Source: Tetmemena sp. SeJ-2015 (Eukaryota > Ciliophora > Spirotrichea > Sporadotrichida > Oxytrichidae). From it: a stretch of 64,000 nucleotides of DNA. Below, in pieces: positions 44,294 through 55,642 of this stretch. Made by a program: the position numbers and the translations under genes. Position 1 is the stretch's first letter. The number at the start of each line of letters is the position of its first letter. The notes under the pieces are model-generated. The model worked only from the letters and a program-made list of their open reading frames with translations, was not told where the DNA came from and did not search any database. The stretch is from positions 33,469 through 97,468 of the forward strand of contig JAJKFJ010022614.1 of NCBI GenBank assembly GCA_027382625.1, read 5' to 3'.

Positions 44294-47200
44294 TCAGACG
44301 TTATAGTTATTGTTGATGCTCCATTTGACTGTCTTGAGGTAGTCGTCAAACTTTTCAGTTTGGAAGCGCTTGAGATAGTCAATCTTATATTGCTTGACTG
44401 TGTGGTCATGACATGCACTCACCAGTCTGCTGTTTACCTCTGCCATGCTGAATACCCCTCCCAGCTGCAGAGTGTCGATCACCTTCAAGCATACCTTTGT
44501 GTTAGCTTTCCATATACGGATTCAAAAAATTAAACTTTCCTTCTCTTTGAAAATAGAGACTAGTTATTTTAAGGATGGTCTTGTCGTTAGAGGAGCTGGC
44601 GAAGATTGAGGCTGATGCTTTGAGAAGTTTCAAAGCAAATATCATATCAGTATGGCCCAGCAAAGTAGAAGCAAGTTTCTCAGTGCGCAGATTCCATATT
44701 TCTATCACGTCATTTGAAGCTAGTGCCAGGTAGGACTTGGAGAGTTGGCATACGCAGGTGCACAAGCCCTCTGTGTCGATGGTTAGCATCTTCTCCACTG
44801 ACTTGGTCATTATTAAATTAAAAGTGTGAATTTAAATTAATGCTCAATCAAGTTCTAATGAACCTATATTAATTTTGATTACGTCTGCCTTGTAGATCTT
44901 AAGTTTATTTTCAGAAAAACAGGCGCTGGCTATCAAAGTTTGAGTTGTTATATCACTCTTGTGAGCCTCAAACTGCACCTCGCACATGTTCTCAGTCATG
45001 AAGAAATACCAACAATCAGAAAGCATGTAAGAATAAATACTGAGGGTACTGTTGAGGTATGCTGATGACTGGAATGAGTTCAAGCGTTTTCCAAATCTTG
45101 ATCTCTCCATCACGTGACTAAGTGGCAAAGAACTTCAGACTTAGGTTTTGGAGGGGAGTGATAGCATGGATCAAGTCATTTATAAAGTGAGAGATAAAGT
45201 TTTCAAATATCATTGTGTGCATTCTTGTACCTCTCCTTGACTGCATTCTTATTCAAATCGTAGAGTGAGAGATGGCCATTTGTGGGTTAGTCAAATGCAT
45301 AAGATATCACTATGAGATAAAGGAGAGATAGAATGCAATATGTGAGTAATTTTAGGAATGAGTGAGTGGTGAGACTCCTCGATGTAGAGGGGCAGCACTG
45401 CATAGACATAGCCTGACACCTTCAGTGATCTGTATTCCTTGCAAGATGAGCCAGTCGCTTTCCAGAACTTTATGGTTTTATCATTAGAGCAGGTTACGAA
45501 GTCTGTCTCGTTCAGCTCCTTCACTCTATTAACGAAACTCTTCAATCAAAATTGAAAAAATAATAAGTAGATACATTTTAGCTATCTTGTGAGAGTAGTA
45601 AGTCCTCTCTTCTACTACGTTTACATCTTCTACTCTCAGATAGGAGGCAGAGGGAGTGATCTTGGAAGTGGAACTTGCAGGGAAGTTTTTCAATGATAGC
45701 TGCCCTCCTCCCATACTTGAACTAGTGTACGTCATATAATAATCAAAAGTATAAACTTAAATTCTCAATCATATGAGTTCGAGTTGGAGAGAGCAGATGC
45801 TGCTATGACATACTCGAGGGGTAGAAATTATTGGCAGAGGAGGACATGGCTATAGAGCCAACACTCTACTTACTAGGACTGTATATTCCAAAGCTTTGCA
45901 CTTGAGTGATGCCTGGCTCAATCACATTGCTGGGCCTGTCCTTGGAAATAGAAGTCCTCATCACATTTCAATAATACTATAACATATTCATGCAGCTATA
46001 ATTTTTGGACTGGTTTGGTTTATAGGTGGTATTTTAGAGTGAACTAGATCTGTTAAGCTTGGGTTTGATGCCAGTCTTGGATATGGCCTTCATTGGCGAC
46101 TCAACCATATCGAACATATCAAATAGAAGTTGAAAGACTTTAATGATTGCAATAGATTTGATATTGATTGCATCCTTTTCGTGGACTTCTCTGTGGATGT
46201 GGCCATTATGATTCTTGAAGACCTTTACAGGCTTGTTGAAGATCCTGTCTGGCCCCAGCTTCACTTTGCCTGTGCCTCCTAATCCACCGCTGCTGCTTAT
46301 CGATTGGATTGTAGGGTAGGGCTGTGTATTTCCTTCCAGATAAAGACTAAAACTATAAGTTAAAGAGTAAGTGAAAGTGAGATCTATCTCGTCTTATTCT
46401 AGAGTACCTCCTATGAACCTCCTTAACCCTCCAACTCTCATAAAAATAGAGATCTAAGTTGAGACTCTTCCATCTGAGCCATCTGAATTTATGGCCTTCT
46501 GATTCTGAGAAGCAATCATAGAGTTTCCACTGTTTTCAAAGCTGTTCCCCTCCTTAATTAATCTAAGATTGAATTATGACAAATTTGGTGTCGAGAGGAC
46601 GAGCCCTGTCTGTGCGACTGCTGCTGATAGCTGCCAGCATGATGATGTCCATGCATGTTCTCACTTAATTATCCTATCCTAAACTTTAATTATACACTAT
46701 GTTCTCCCTGTCTGTGGAGTCTGGATTATTCTCTTCATCTACAAGCTCATCGATAGGTTCATAGTCCTCTCTATTAGGTCCCACTCCCTAGCTTATTATC
46801 CCCATGGGACTTGTTTGCAGGTTAGCGATGAGTCCTGACTCCACCTGGTCGCTACCCCTCACATACTCTAACTTAGTGCGCATGTATTCCATGTCCTCTT
46901 CACTCTAGATGCCTCTATCCATCCTCATGCTTTCCACTGAGCGCTGTGCGAACTTCTCGAAAAACTTCTACTTCTTCGCGTCCTCAATAGTTATGTACAG
47001 TAACTAGTCGTCCACTAATCTAAAATCGAGTAGTAATAATATTTCTTATCTGTTGAGCCTTGACTGGAGGTGCTCCTCGTTGTAGGAGTAAGTCAAGTTG
47101 ATACCACGCAGGTGCCTGATGAGTTTGTTCACCACGATGTCTGACTCCTTCACGCCCTCCGCCGACTCCATTATCTCGTCGTTCAGCTTATTACAAAACA

Positions 47201-47816
47201 CTCTAACTATAATAATCAGAGAGCATTATAAATATTCTTGAACCTAATATATCATTTATATGTTTGCTATAATGAGTTGGACAATTCTCTTCTCCTCGAG
47301 CAGTTCTTCGAAGTTTGATGAGTTCTCGCTCGCTCTTGAACAGCTGCTCCCTGATATTCTTCAGCTTCACCTCCTCCAGCTGGGACAATCTCAGATCCTT
47401 AACTCTCACCACAGCTGCCTAAAGTGCTTTGAAGAAGTCCTCCAGCCTCGCCTGCCTGTGTCGCTCATAGCCTGAGAGGAACTCGTCGATGCGGTGGATC
47501 GTGGACTTCAGCTCGGAGTGCGCCGACTCCACCTGCATCCTTAATTCCGCCTCATAGTCCTACACGAAGATTTAAAAATGAATTCTTCATTAACAGATAA
47601 TGCAATTTTATTTTCTAGTGTCTGTAGCCAGTATGGTGGTTATTTTAAGTGGATTTAAGGCATTCTGGGCACAGCAAGATCCCCTCACATGTGCAGTACA
47701 CCACGTACTCCTTGTTGTGCCTCTTACACCAGTTAAAACAAAGACAAAATATATGAGCAGTGCTATGAGAGCTGAGTGTGAATATTGGTGAGTCTGTTTG
47801 CGTTACTCATCATCAT
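44294..47816 (-). CDS. B-box, coiled-coil and WD40-repeat protein (TRIM-like)
   Basis: Starts with MMMSNANRL at 47816. A B-box-type zinc-binding segment follows (LCFNWCKRHNKEYVVYC, EGILLCPECLKST, HHTGYRH), with regularly spaced Cys/His. Next is a long coiled coil (ELRMQVESAHSELKSTIHRI, RLEDFFKALQAAVVRVKDL), acidic linkers (EDYEPIDELVDEENNPD), and a beta-rich segment around 46000-46400 (KVKLGPDRIFNKPVKVFK). The C-terminal third consists of WD40-like repeats (TCSNDKTIKFWKATG; FATQSRDGEIKIW; VIEIWNLRTEKLASTLLGH; LVSACHDHTVKQYKIDYLKR), ending at TGA 44296-44294. Frame is kept or restored by removing three pointer-flanked IESs. Other breaks (for example near 47750, 45320, 44830) are introns, further IESs or indels. 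Likely a scaffold or ubiquitin-related protein; a RING finger is not evident. Confidence 0.7.
45181..45214. other. IES with pointer TCATT in the WD40 region
   Basis: TCATT occurs at 45176-45180 and 45210-45214. Removing 34 bases (insert plus one pointer) removes an in-frame TGA and joins AHND to LIHAITPL in one WD40 repeat (minus strand). Confidence 0.75.
47214..47273. other. IES with pointer CTATAAT in the coiled-coil region
   Basis: The 7-base repeat CTATAAT is at 47207-47213 and 47267-47273. Removing 60 bases joins RIVQLII directly to VRVFCNKLNDE on the minus strand. The insert is in frame and lacks TGA, so support comes from the repeat, the AT-rich content and the better coiled coil after removal. 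Confidence 0.65.
47563..47617. other. IES with pointer CTA between B-box and coiled coil
   Basis: CTA is at 47560-47562 and 47615-47617. Removing 55 AT-rich bases restores the frame from GYRHQ to DYEAELRMQ (minus strand). The insert does not start with GT on the coding strand, so it is not a standard intron. Confidence 0.7.
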
Positions 47817-47990
47817 TTTATTTCCAAGATATATTTCGATTTTATTTCAACTCACTCTCAAACACAACAACTACTTATTCAAACCAAGCACATTTAAATT
47901 CAATATGCAGTATCAATAGTGGAAGATTTAAAGCTTATAAAACAAACGTATGATCTTAAAATACTAAGTATATATGGAAATGATTTAACT
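47817..47990. promoter_or_regulatory. Short intergenic region between two minus-strand genes
   Basis: About 174 AT-rich bases hold the 3' end signals of the ANP32-like gene and the promoter of the B-box/WD40 gene. Such short spacers are usual around hypotrich genes. No specific site recognised. Confidence 0.4.
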
Positions 47991-49895
47991 TCAAAATAGT
48001 TTCTACCTCTTTATTCTCTATCTAAGATAGCCACTGTCGCCCTTAGTGAGACTTTCTTGCTTCTTCCTGCCTGATCGCACTCTCTTCCTACTAATCTCAC
48101 TTATCATGTTCAGTTGCTTCTCGTCAATACCAGCTGCTCTCATAGCCTCCAGCTCCTCTAACTTCCTCAAACCCAACCCTGCTCCATTATAAGGCGCACT
48201 CTCCTGCTGATAAGAAACCACGCTACTCGCTGGGTTAGTCTCGTTCCTAAAGTTAAACCAGTTGCACTCGTTCCTCTGGACCTGTTGTTCTGATTTATCT
48301 ATCGTCTTAGCAGATCCTGAGTCATAGCAATCTCTTCTTGCTTTAGTCGCTCCTCCCTATCATCTATGGCTTAACCCACTGCTTCAAAAGCTCTTATGAT
48401 GGGATCACCTTCTTCCCCTACCTTTTCTTAGCCACTTAGATACTCCTCTTCGTCATCTTCACTGCGACTCAGATAATCTTGCCTGCTGAGAGTTGAGTCC
48501 AAAGGTTGCTTTTCAAGTATGAACTAGACTTCTCTTTCTTGGAACTGTAGAGTGGGAGGCACTCAGTGTCCTCTTTAAACTGCGGATAGGCTTGAGAGTA
48601 GGTTATTCCATAGGGAGTCATGAACAAACTCTCATCCACACTATCATCATCAGACTCGTCCTTCCCTTTGCGACTCTTCTTCTTACTCTTTTTTAACTTA
48701 CTCTTCTTTTTCAAAGACTTAGACTTTGAGATACTGCTGCTGGCTTCGCCTCCGTGAATATTGTTGCAAGTGTTCTAATCAATAAAACTATTATCTATCA
48801 AAGGTGTTCGAGAGAGGTTGTAGGATAAATTAGAAGAATGTTAATTCTGATTGACTGCAAAGCAAGAAAACTGATCTTGAGGAATCTCAGAGTCCATCAT
48901 CATCTTTGAACTCATGAAACTCTACTCCTCAGGGTTATGAGATGAGTGAGTTGGCTACCTTAGTTTACTGAGCTTCTTTTACTTGACTGATGAGAAGAGC
49001 TGCCATCCTCGCTGTTACTACTTGCACTCTTACTCTATTTGTCACTGCTACTACTGCTACTTGAGTTGCTACTTTCATCACTGTCACTGCTATCTTAAGC
49101 CGGTTTATCTCCCTCCTCTCCTCCACTACTACTGGTGTGCTCACTATCAGTAGGGTTACTATCCACTCCATCCTCCTCCTTGAGCCAGCAGAGTAAGCAC
49201 CTCCATCACTCTTCTCCAACCCATCACTGTTCTCATCGTCGTTGTCATCGCTCATTATCGCCCCTCCATCTTCCTTATCCCCGACATCGTACTCCTCGCA
49301 CTCTTGATCATTCTCAGAGTTGAGTTCATTCCCCTCCCTGTCGAAGTTATCTAGAATTTCCAAGTCAGGAAGCATATCCCACATGAGCTCCCTGTAGTCT
49401 GGTATCTCGCACACTGGGTTATCTGATATGTCTAGATTTTTCAAGTTGCCTTACACGATCTCTGTAAGGGTTTCAGCAATTCGAAGTCTCTGATCAAGTT
49501 ACTGGAAGTTTAAGATTCTGAAGCGTCTCCCCATAGATCTCCACGATGAGGGGAATCTCTCGCCAGTGAGGCGATTGTCAGCCAATTCCAGTCGCTGCAA
49601 TTTAGGAATGAGCGGGAGGTTGGAGAGAGATTTGAGGTTGCAAGAGTTGAGGGAGAGTGAGGTCACCTCTGTGAAGAGCTCCAAGAAGTCTCTGTCCTCC
49701 TCTGTCAACTCATTCAGTTTCAATCCGTCCATCAGCATGCTCTCATACTACAAAACAAATTACAAACACACTTATAATGAATTTCCAAGTATAATAAATA
49801 ATTATAACTTTTCTTACATTGATGGGGATGAGTTTCTTGGTCTGCAGTTTGTCGAGTATGAACAACTCCACTCTGTTCTTTTTCACTTTAGGCAT
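47991..49895 (-). CDS. ANP32-like leucine-rich-repeat acidic protein with C-terminal extension
   Basis: Start ATG at 49895 (MPKVKKNRVELFILDKLQ). A 70-bp intron (49748-49817, GTAAGA...TTGTAG on the coding strand) precedes LMDGLKLNELTEEDRDFLE, then LRRs (VTSLSLNSCNLKSLSNLPL, IPKLQRLELADNRLTGE) and the LRR cap (LKNLDISDNPVCEIPDYREL, MLPDLEILDNFDREG). This order, including the cap and the following acidic tail, is that of ANP32/acidic nuclear phosphoproteins, which act as histone chaperones and phosphatase inhibitors. The tail is Asp/Glu/Ser-rich. Beyond it come a Lys-rich segment (KKKSKLKKSKKKSRKGKDE) and a further roughly 200 residues (YLSRSEDDEEEYLSGQEKV; GLGLRKLEELEAMRAAGID) to the TGA at 47993-47991. 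Typical ANP32 proteins lack this extension. Frame breaks near 49550, 49470, 49200 and 48500 are unresolved. Confidence 0.75.
49748..49817 (-). other. Intron in the ANP32-like gene
   Basis: On the coding strand it begins GTAAGAAAAG and ends TTTTGTAG. It is 70 bases long and AT-rich. Splicing joins KLIPIN to YESMLMDG. Confidence 0.75.
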
Positions 49896-50086
49896 ATTTT
49901 CAAAAACAACTACTAAATTTTGTAAACAAATGATGAGTCTTAGTTTTTTTCTCAATAAACAGAGTGAAAATCTGCAACACAGTTGTCGAGTTTGAACATT
50001 CATATACTTCAATTCATAAAACTATTTTTGCAGGAGAAGTTGATTAAATTTTAATGTAATAAAGAAACTTTGAGATAAAATAAAAA
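49896..50086. promoter_or_regulatory. Divergent promoter region
   Basis: The 191 bases between the start codons of the minus-strand ANP32-like gene and the plus-strand cyclic-nucleotide-binding gene must contain both promoters in the germline arrangement. It is AT-rich; no specific box can be assigned. Confidence 0.5.
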
Positions 50087-53000
50087 ATGTCATAATCTAG
50101 TGAGGGAATTAAAACCGAATAGGACTCTCTGCAAATATCTGAAACCAATCAGTCTGCTGAATTAGAAATAACCTAAAATGGGAAAGAAGCCACCACCCCA
50201 AAGAATATATTTTTATACAAGTTTAATTAGCAATATTTTTTTAAGATTAACATAACGAATATTCTAGATACACATCCGAACTAGAATGAACAGTAGCATT
50301 TGATGCAGCTACAAGTCGAAAATGCCTACTAAGATTTAAACTATGTTGAGAACTAAGGCAAGAGCAGCAGGAGCTAGAACTACAAGTCAACAAATCAAAA
50401 AACAAGCAAGACTAGAGCAAATGGAGATAGAGTCAAGTTTAGAAACCACTCAGATCTTAAGGAGATGATAGTAATTAAGTCAGATGAACGCTCAAAAGAA
50501 ATCCAAAAGACGGAGAAAAGTGATATGAGTTAAGAGTATGTCATTAATGATTAGTCGAAACTTCAATCAAACCAGTATGAGGATATATCATCTTAGAACA
50601 TATCGCCTCTAAATTCTTACAACTAAGATAAAAGCTACTAGGAATAGCAGAGTGAGGTAAAATAAGCTGAAGGAGAGCTGAATCATGGCTAGAGTTTTCC
50701 AATAAGCTCAATTGGTACAATCAATTAAGATAACGGCAAAGCTAAAAATAAAAACCGTTAGCAAACTTAACTTGAGGTAAACTCCTTATTTATATGATAG
50801 TATTATACTTTTTATGACTCGCTACTGACACTTTATTTTAGAAACTGATTGGAATCCTTCAGAAAGGTGCGAGGACTAGAACTGAGAGAGACCTGCAGCA
50901 CTTAGTCCCTTGATAAAGGAGATCTAGTTTTTTAAGGAGAGAGAAATCAAAGACTCAGACTTCGAAGATATCGCTACCTGCTTGACTTATGAAAGCTTGA
51001 AGGCAGGTGAAAAGGTTTTCGAGTGGGGTAAGATAATCATTTTTTGCTTACAAAAAGTGCTTATAACCTATTTCAGACACCACTGGAGACAAGTTTTACA
51101 TAATTCTGGAGGGTTAAGTTGGAGTGTTGATACCCCATCCTGACAAGAAGGATATTGAAACTGACATTAGGAGTTTCAGAGCTGCTTAGGATGAACTGAA
51201 AGCTCAGCTGAGGGAGGTATAGGACTTCCTAGATTGGGATAGGAGAGGCCGCAGTGACAGCTAGATAGGAGATTAGCTGTAGAGTCACCCTCCTGAGTTG
51301 GCTAAGCGATCCAGTGTTGGTCAAAGTCACACTTCAGCCGTTACAACCATCTTTCATCACTCTCATACGACCGTCTAAAACTCCAAACCCTCCCATCGTA
51401 TTGCTAACTTGACAGCCGCTCATAATAAAAGAATGACTGTGGCTCTTCCACATTATTAGGGCGTCTCTAAAATACCGGACAGTAACATCTTCCTCACATG
51501 CCCGTAAGACACTACTGAGAATAAAGTGCCAAGTTAAAAGTAGAGACTATACTCGCAGCAACTAAACTTCTTAAATTAGCTAAATGTTCAAAAGCAGAGA
51601 TCGTAAATGGTAGTAGAGTCGGACAAGAATATCCAAAGCTTAGATAAGATAGCTAATCAAAAGAACCCTCATATTTCAAAATTTTAAAAGCATTTTTGTT
51701 CAATTATTTAATTATATTCCCGCTACATTAAAGTTAATGCAGAGGCATTCATACCAAAGTAGCACTTCATAAAGTCCACAGAGGCCAGAGAGGTAATAGA
51801 GCTCTAGTTACGATTTCAATGCGGAGAATCTCTCTTCTTCCAGATAGCATTCTTCATTGAAAAAGCAAAACACGACGAATCATTTCAGTTTTGATCTCTA
51901 GAGAATGAATTTGCAAAACTCCCGATTCCCTAATTTTTATTTACTTGCATATATCTTTAAATTCATTTTCCTTTATTAATCAGGCCAGGAGCAGTCTTCA
52001 AGTTCAAATTGGAGCTAATAAGATCTCAACTGATTATCTGAACTTCGGTTATTAAAATTCTGAGGCTGCCCCTGGAATAATCCCAAGTGGCTTGCATTCA
52101 GCCATGGGGAGGAACGGTAACTATAAGATCTCTGAAAACTCAGAATTCAAGTTTATTCTTAGTAAATTATTCTTTGAGCAGTATTTAATGAGAATCTGAG
52201 AGCGATAAGACAGACAAAGAAAGAGCAGCAAGCTCTGGGAGTCTCAGTAAGAAATTAAGTTAGGCCAACTTGAGCGCGCACTCAAAGAGCAAGCAGCAGA
52301 CCTAAAGTAAAAGTTAACTTCGCAGAGGGAGCAAAGGCACAACTTCTTCGTCTAAGAAGCTACTCTTTCAAAGCAAGGTCGCTCTCAGGGCTTAAAAGGA
52401 CATGGCCCCAGAGGAGAGAAGGACCTACTTGCTCGAATAGATACAGATTCTTAAAGCATATGAGGAAGAGAGGTACTTCATAGAGGTTGTCAAACTCAAC
52501 TCTGGGAAGACACAATAATTATGTAGATGATTTATTTATTCTTGAGAGTTTAAAGAGCTTTGGAGAACTGGCTTTGATTAAGAACAAGCAGCGAGCAGCA
52601 ACAATAAAGTGCACTCAGGACTGTCATTTCGCAGTGATGAATAAAGCAGACTATCAGAAGGTGCTTCAATGAATAGAGCAGAAGAATCTGCTCAAGATAG
52701 TTGACTTTCTTCACTAAGTTCCCTTCATGTCTTGCATGACTCAATAATTACTTAGAGGTTATTTGAAAATTTGAAATGACCCGTACTACTCTGTCCAAGC
52801 TTCAATACTCATTTGAGCAGCGAGTCTACCAACGCAATCAGCCTCTCTATCGAGAAGGCGAGCCCTGCAACTTTGTATTCCTGGTAAAGTCTGGGGAGTT
52901 TGAGGTGAGCAAGCGCGTCCCTCAAAGACTTACCTAGCTTGCACAAGCCAATTCAAAAGGGAAGAACAACTCATAGTAATCTGAGCATCTCTAAGCCTAT

Positions 53001-55554
53001 GAGTAATTTCTAGGTGGTGGAGAGTTAAGACTATTAAATATTATTGGTAAGGAGAGATGAGCTTAAGGAAATAAGAATGGTAGTAGAGACATGTGATAAG
53101 CTATGTGAGAGGGAAAGATGATGACCTTGACTTGGATGAGTATCTTCAATTGACTGGGGGTAACGCAAAAGAAGAGAGAGCTGCAAATTTCAACCTGCTG
53201 AGGAAAAAGAAGAACAAGAGTTTCAGCATCACTTCAGCTGCAGTTGGATTAATCCAATATATATTCGAGCTTTCTATAATTGGAGGAGCTGGGGATGCTA
53301 GTTTTCAGATGGCTGGAATAAAGTCGAAATCTTAAATGATAACTTACAAGTTAGCCCTGGTTGGTAAGGTTAAGTCCTTGCTGAAGAGATTATTATTTCT
53401 ATTTTTCTAATTGAGGATGCACTTTGCGAGAGAGCAAACTATTCTACAACTGTGATTTGCAAGCAAGGCATCAGTGAGGTGTTCTGTATCAAGATCGATG
53501 AATTTAATCGCAGATTCAAAGCCAACCATGAGTCTTGGATATATAACTTCATTGTGATTTTTGTTTTACTTATCTCTATTGGAAGGTTCTGATTTTGATG
53601 GCCCTCGCAAAGGAAAGAGTAATAAAGTCTAAGCTGCTGAAAGTAAGTGGAATCCTATCCACAAACCCAACTGAATAGCTTTACAATCGTTTGTTAAATG
53701 CACTTAATACTTTATTGAAAGCAAACTAAGACTTAGGTGAGGGATGAGACCCGAAACGTAATAACTTCTTCAGGAGTAGCTGCTACACAGTACCTGCTCA
53801 ATCAAAACGAGTATGACTTGAGAGAGACCTTGAAAGAGGTCATCCAAGAATTCCCAACAGTCAGTCACCACAAAAAGCTACTCGATCAGTACAAGTAGCA
53901 CTTCACGAGTTCATAAGCAGAGTTTTAAAGTTTGGACAGAGACATAGAGAGACGACTCAATTCTCTCAAAGCCAAATAATTTCAATTATTATATGAAATG
54001 ATGATCTTTTATCTTAATAAAGGAAATCTGTCATACTTAGGAATGAGAATAGCCAGAAGGAGAGGAGTAAAATTCAAAGTTTAGCATAATAGTACAAAGA
54101 GGAGGGGTCAATAGAGAGGAAGAGCAAAACATCTATGAAGAAAAAGACTATTGAATTTTCAATCACAGAAAATAAGGAAAGCCAAAATCGAATTAAGCAA
54201 ATCAAAGTCATTCTAAGGATTCAATGAGAAAGTCAATCAAGCAATCGCAAATAGTTCATTTTTAAGAAGAAGATCAGATGGAATAAAAGAGAAGCGCAAG
54301 GTCAAAGAGCAGAGGAAATACTAAGAGAATGGAAAATTTACTGGATCACAATTATATATATTTAAAGTATTTATTCTAGCTCCCTCTAACCTGATGGAGA
54401 CTCTAATAGCGAGCGCATCGAAATTCCATACACAAGAATGTGTACTGCTTAAAAAATTTTCACTACTTTTTTTAAATGTATATCTCTTCAAAAATCGCTG
54501 AAGTTTTAGATGCCTATCATAGACCTTTAGACCAGCCCTAATAGAACATATAATTTGGACCAGCTCACAAAAAAGCGCACTTTGTTTAACAGAGAACCCC
54601 AAATGAGATGTTGGTTGAAGAGCATGCCTACGAAATTGATTCTCCTATCAAGAAATTGCGTCAGAAACTTTCAGCAGAGAGAATCCCTTTCAGTCTTTCT
54701 CAAGTTTCTAAAGAGTCTCGCCTCTCACACTATCAGCAGACTATGCTTCAACACAAGAGTTAAAGAGACAGCTTCCAGAATACTATGCTAACTTAGTCTT
54801 CAGCAAATAAGAAGACTGAGAGGAGGACTAGATGAGTCTGTTGACTAAGGGAAATTTCTAATTCCCTCTCATTCAATCAATTCAGAGATCAAGAAAGATG
54901 TAAGCTTAGTGAAGAAGCGAGGCAAGCTCAGTTTTCATATTAAGCATTCTACTGAGTTCTCTACAGACACAAAGGAAGCTTATGAAGATTCTCAAGCGGC
55001 AATAGAGTAAAGAGAAGACGACCTCAGAATACGTTAATCAAAGAAGAGCCTAGGCTAAGAGTGTAGCAGGCTATTATAAATCCACAGACCGACCTGAAAT
55101 GAGACGCTCTTACAACATCATTCAAAAGCTTCCTCCTCCCTATGACACAAACCAGTCCTAATAGCAGCATAATCTATTAAACATAAGCCAATTGAGATAC
55201 TCCTCAAACCAGTCCTCAAGAAATAATGAGAGCTTTTAGAGTGGTGCTTTAAACACTCATTAGTAGCAATAAAGACAACCTTCGATGGCTGCTTTTGACT
55301 CGTACAGTGCTAACAATAAATTTCTATAGAAAAGAACTGGCTCAAGAACTTTAAGAGAGAAATATGCAAAGGCCAAAAACCAGATGCTTTTGAGTAGCTT
55401 TGAAAAGGGTTAGCCATTTATGCCAGTTTTTCAACCTGACACTTATATATCGGTAGCAAGCACTTTGCAACCGAATACTAATTTAGCAAGCACGAAGCAG
55501 AACTAAGAATTTATCATTAGATCTCAGTAAAGAATGAAAAGTAAAGTTTATTGA
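50087..55554 (+). CDS. Multi-domain cyclic-nucleotide-binding protein
   Basis: Start ATG at 50087 (MSQSSEGIKTEQDSLQI). After a Gln/Ser-rich N terminus come introns at 50777-50841 and 51028-51076. The first cyclic-nucleotide-binding fold: LIKEIQFFKEREIKDSDFE, YESLKAGEKVFEWG, GDKFYIILEGQVGVLIPHP, then after a long linker SFGELALIKNKQRAATIKC, the phosphate-binding cassette. A second fold follows: RTTLSKLQYSFEQRVYQR, GEPCNFVFLVKSGEFEVSK, EDALCERANYSTTVICK. The C terminus is long, basic and low-complexity (LRETLKEVIQEFPTVSHH; SFEKGQPFMPVFQPDTYI), ending at TGA 55552-55554. In the first cassette the usual Arg-Ala-Ala is present, so cAMP/cGMP binding is plausible. An IES at 52741-52780, an in-frame TGA at 52671 and frame shifts near 50912, 51890 and 52510 interrupt it. 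Confidence 0.75.
50203..50256. other. Probable IES with pointer GAATAT
   Basis: GAATAT is at 50203-50208 and 50257-50262, flanking AT-rich DNA. Removing 54 bases gives TPKNILDTHPNQ. It contains no TGA and is a multiple of three, so an in-frame insert cannot be excluded. A GT...AG intron of 47 bases (50221-50267) is an alternative. Confidence 0.5.
50777..50841 (+). other. Intron
   Basis: GTAAACTCC ... TTTATTTTAG, 65 bases, AT-rich, joining QTQLE to KLIGILQKG. Confidence 0.7.
51028..51076 (+). other. Intron
   Basis: GTAAGATAATC ... CTATTTCAG, 49 bases. It splits the first cyclic-nucleotide-binding fold between FEWG and DTTGDKFYI. Confidence 0.75.
52741..52780. other. IES with pointer ATGAC in the cyclic-nucleotide-binding gene
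   Basis: ATGAC at 52736-52740 is repeated at 52776-52780. Removing 40 bases eliminates a TGA, restores the frame and joins VPFMSCM to TRTTLSKLQYSF, the expected helix before the second cyclic-nucleotide-binding fold. The insert has no GT...AG ends, so it is not an intron. Confidence 0.8.
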
Positions 55555-55642
55555 TTGAAGAAGTATTTCAATTCTTTCCACTTTTCTAACACTAATCTTT
55601 TTTTACTATCGCTATCAATCAAAATAATTATTTGAGTATGAA

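Noticed and set aside
49135..49323. Plus-strand ORF rich in Ser/His/Pro
   Set aside because: It is the antisense of the acidic Ser/Asp-rich tail of the ANP32-like gene.
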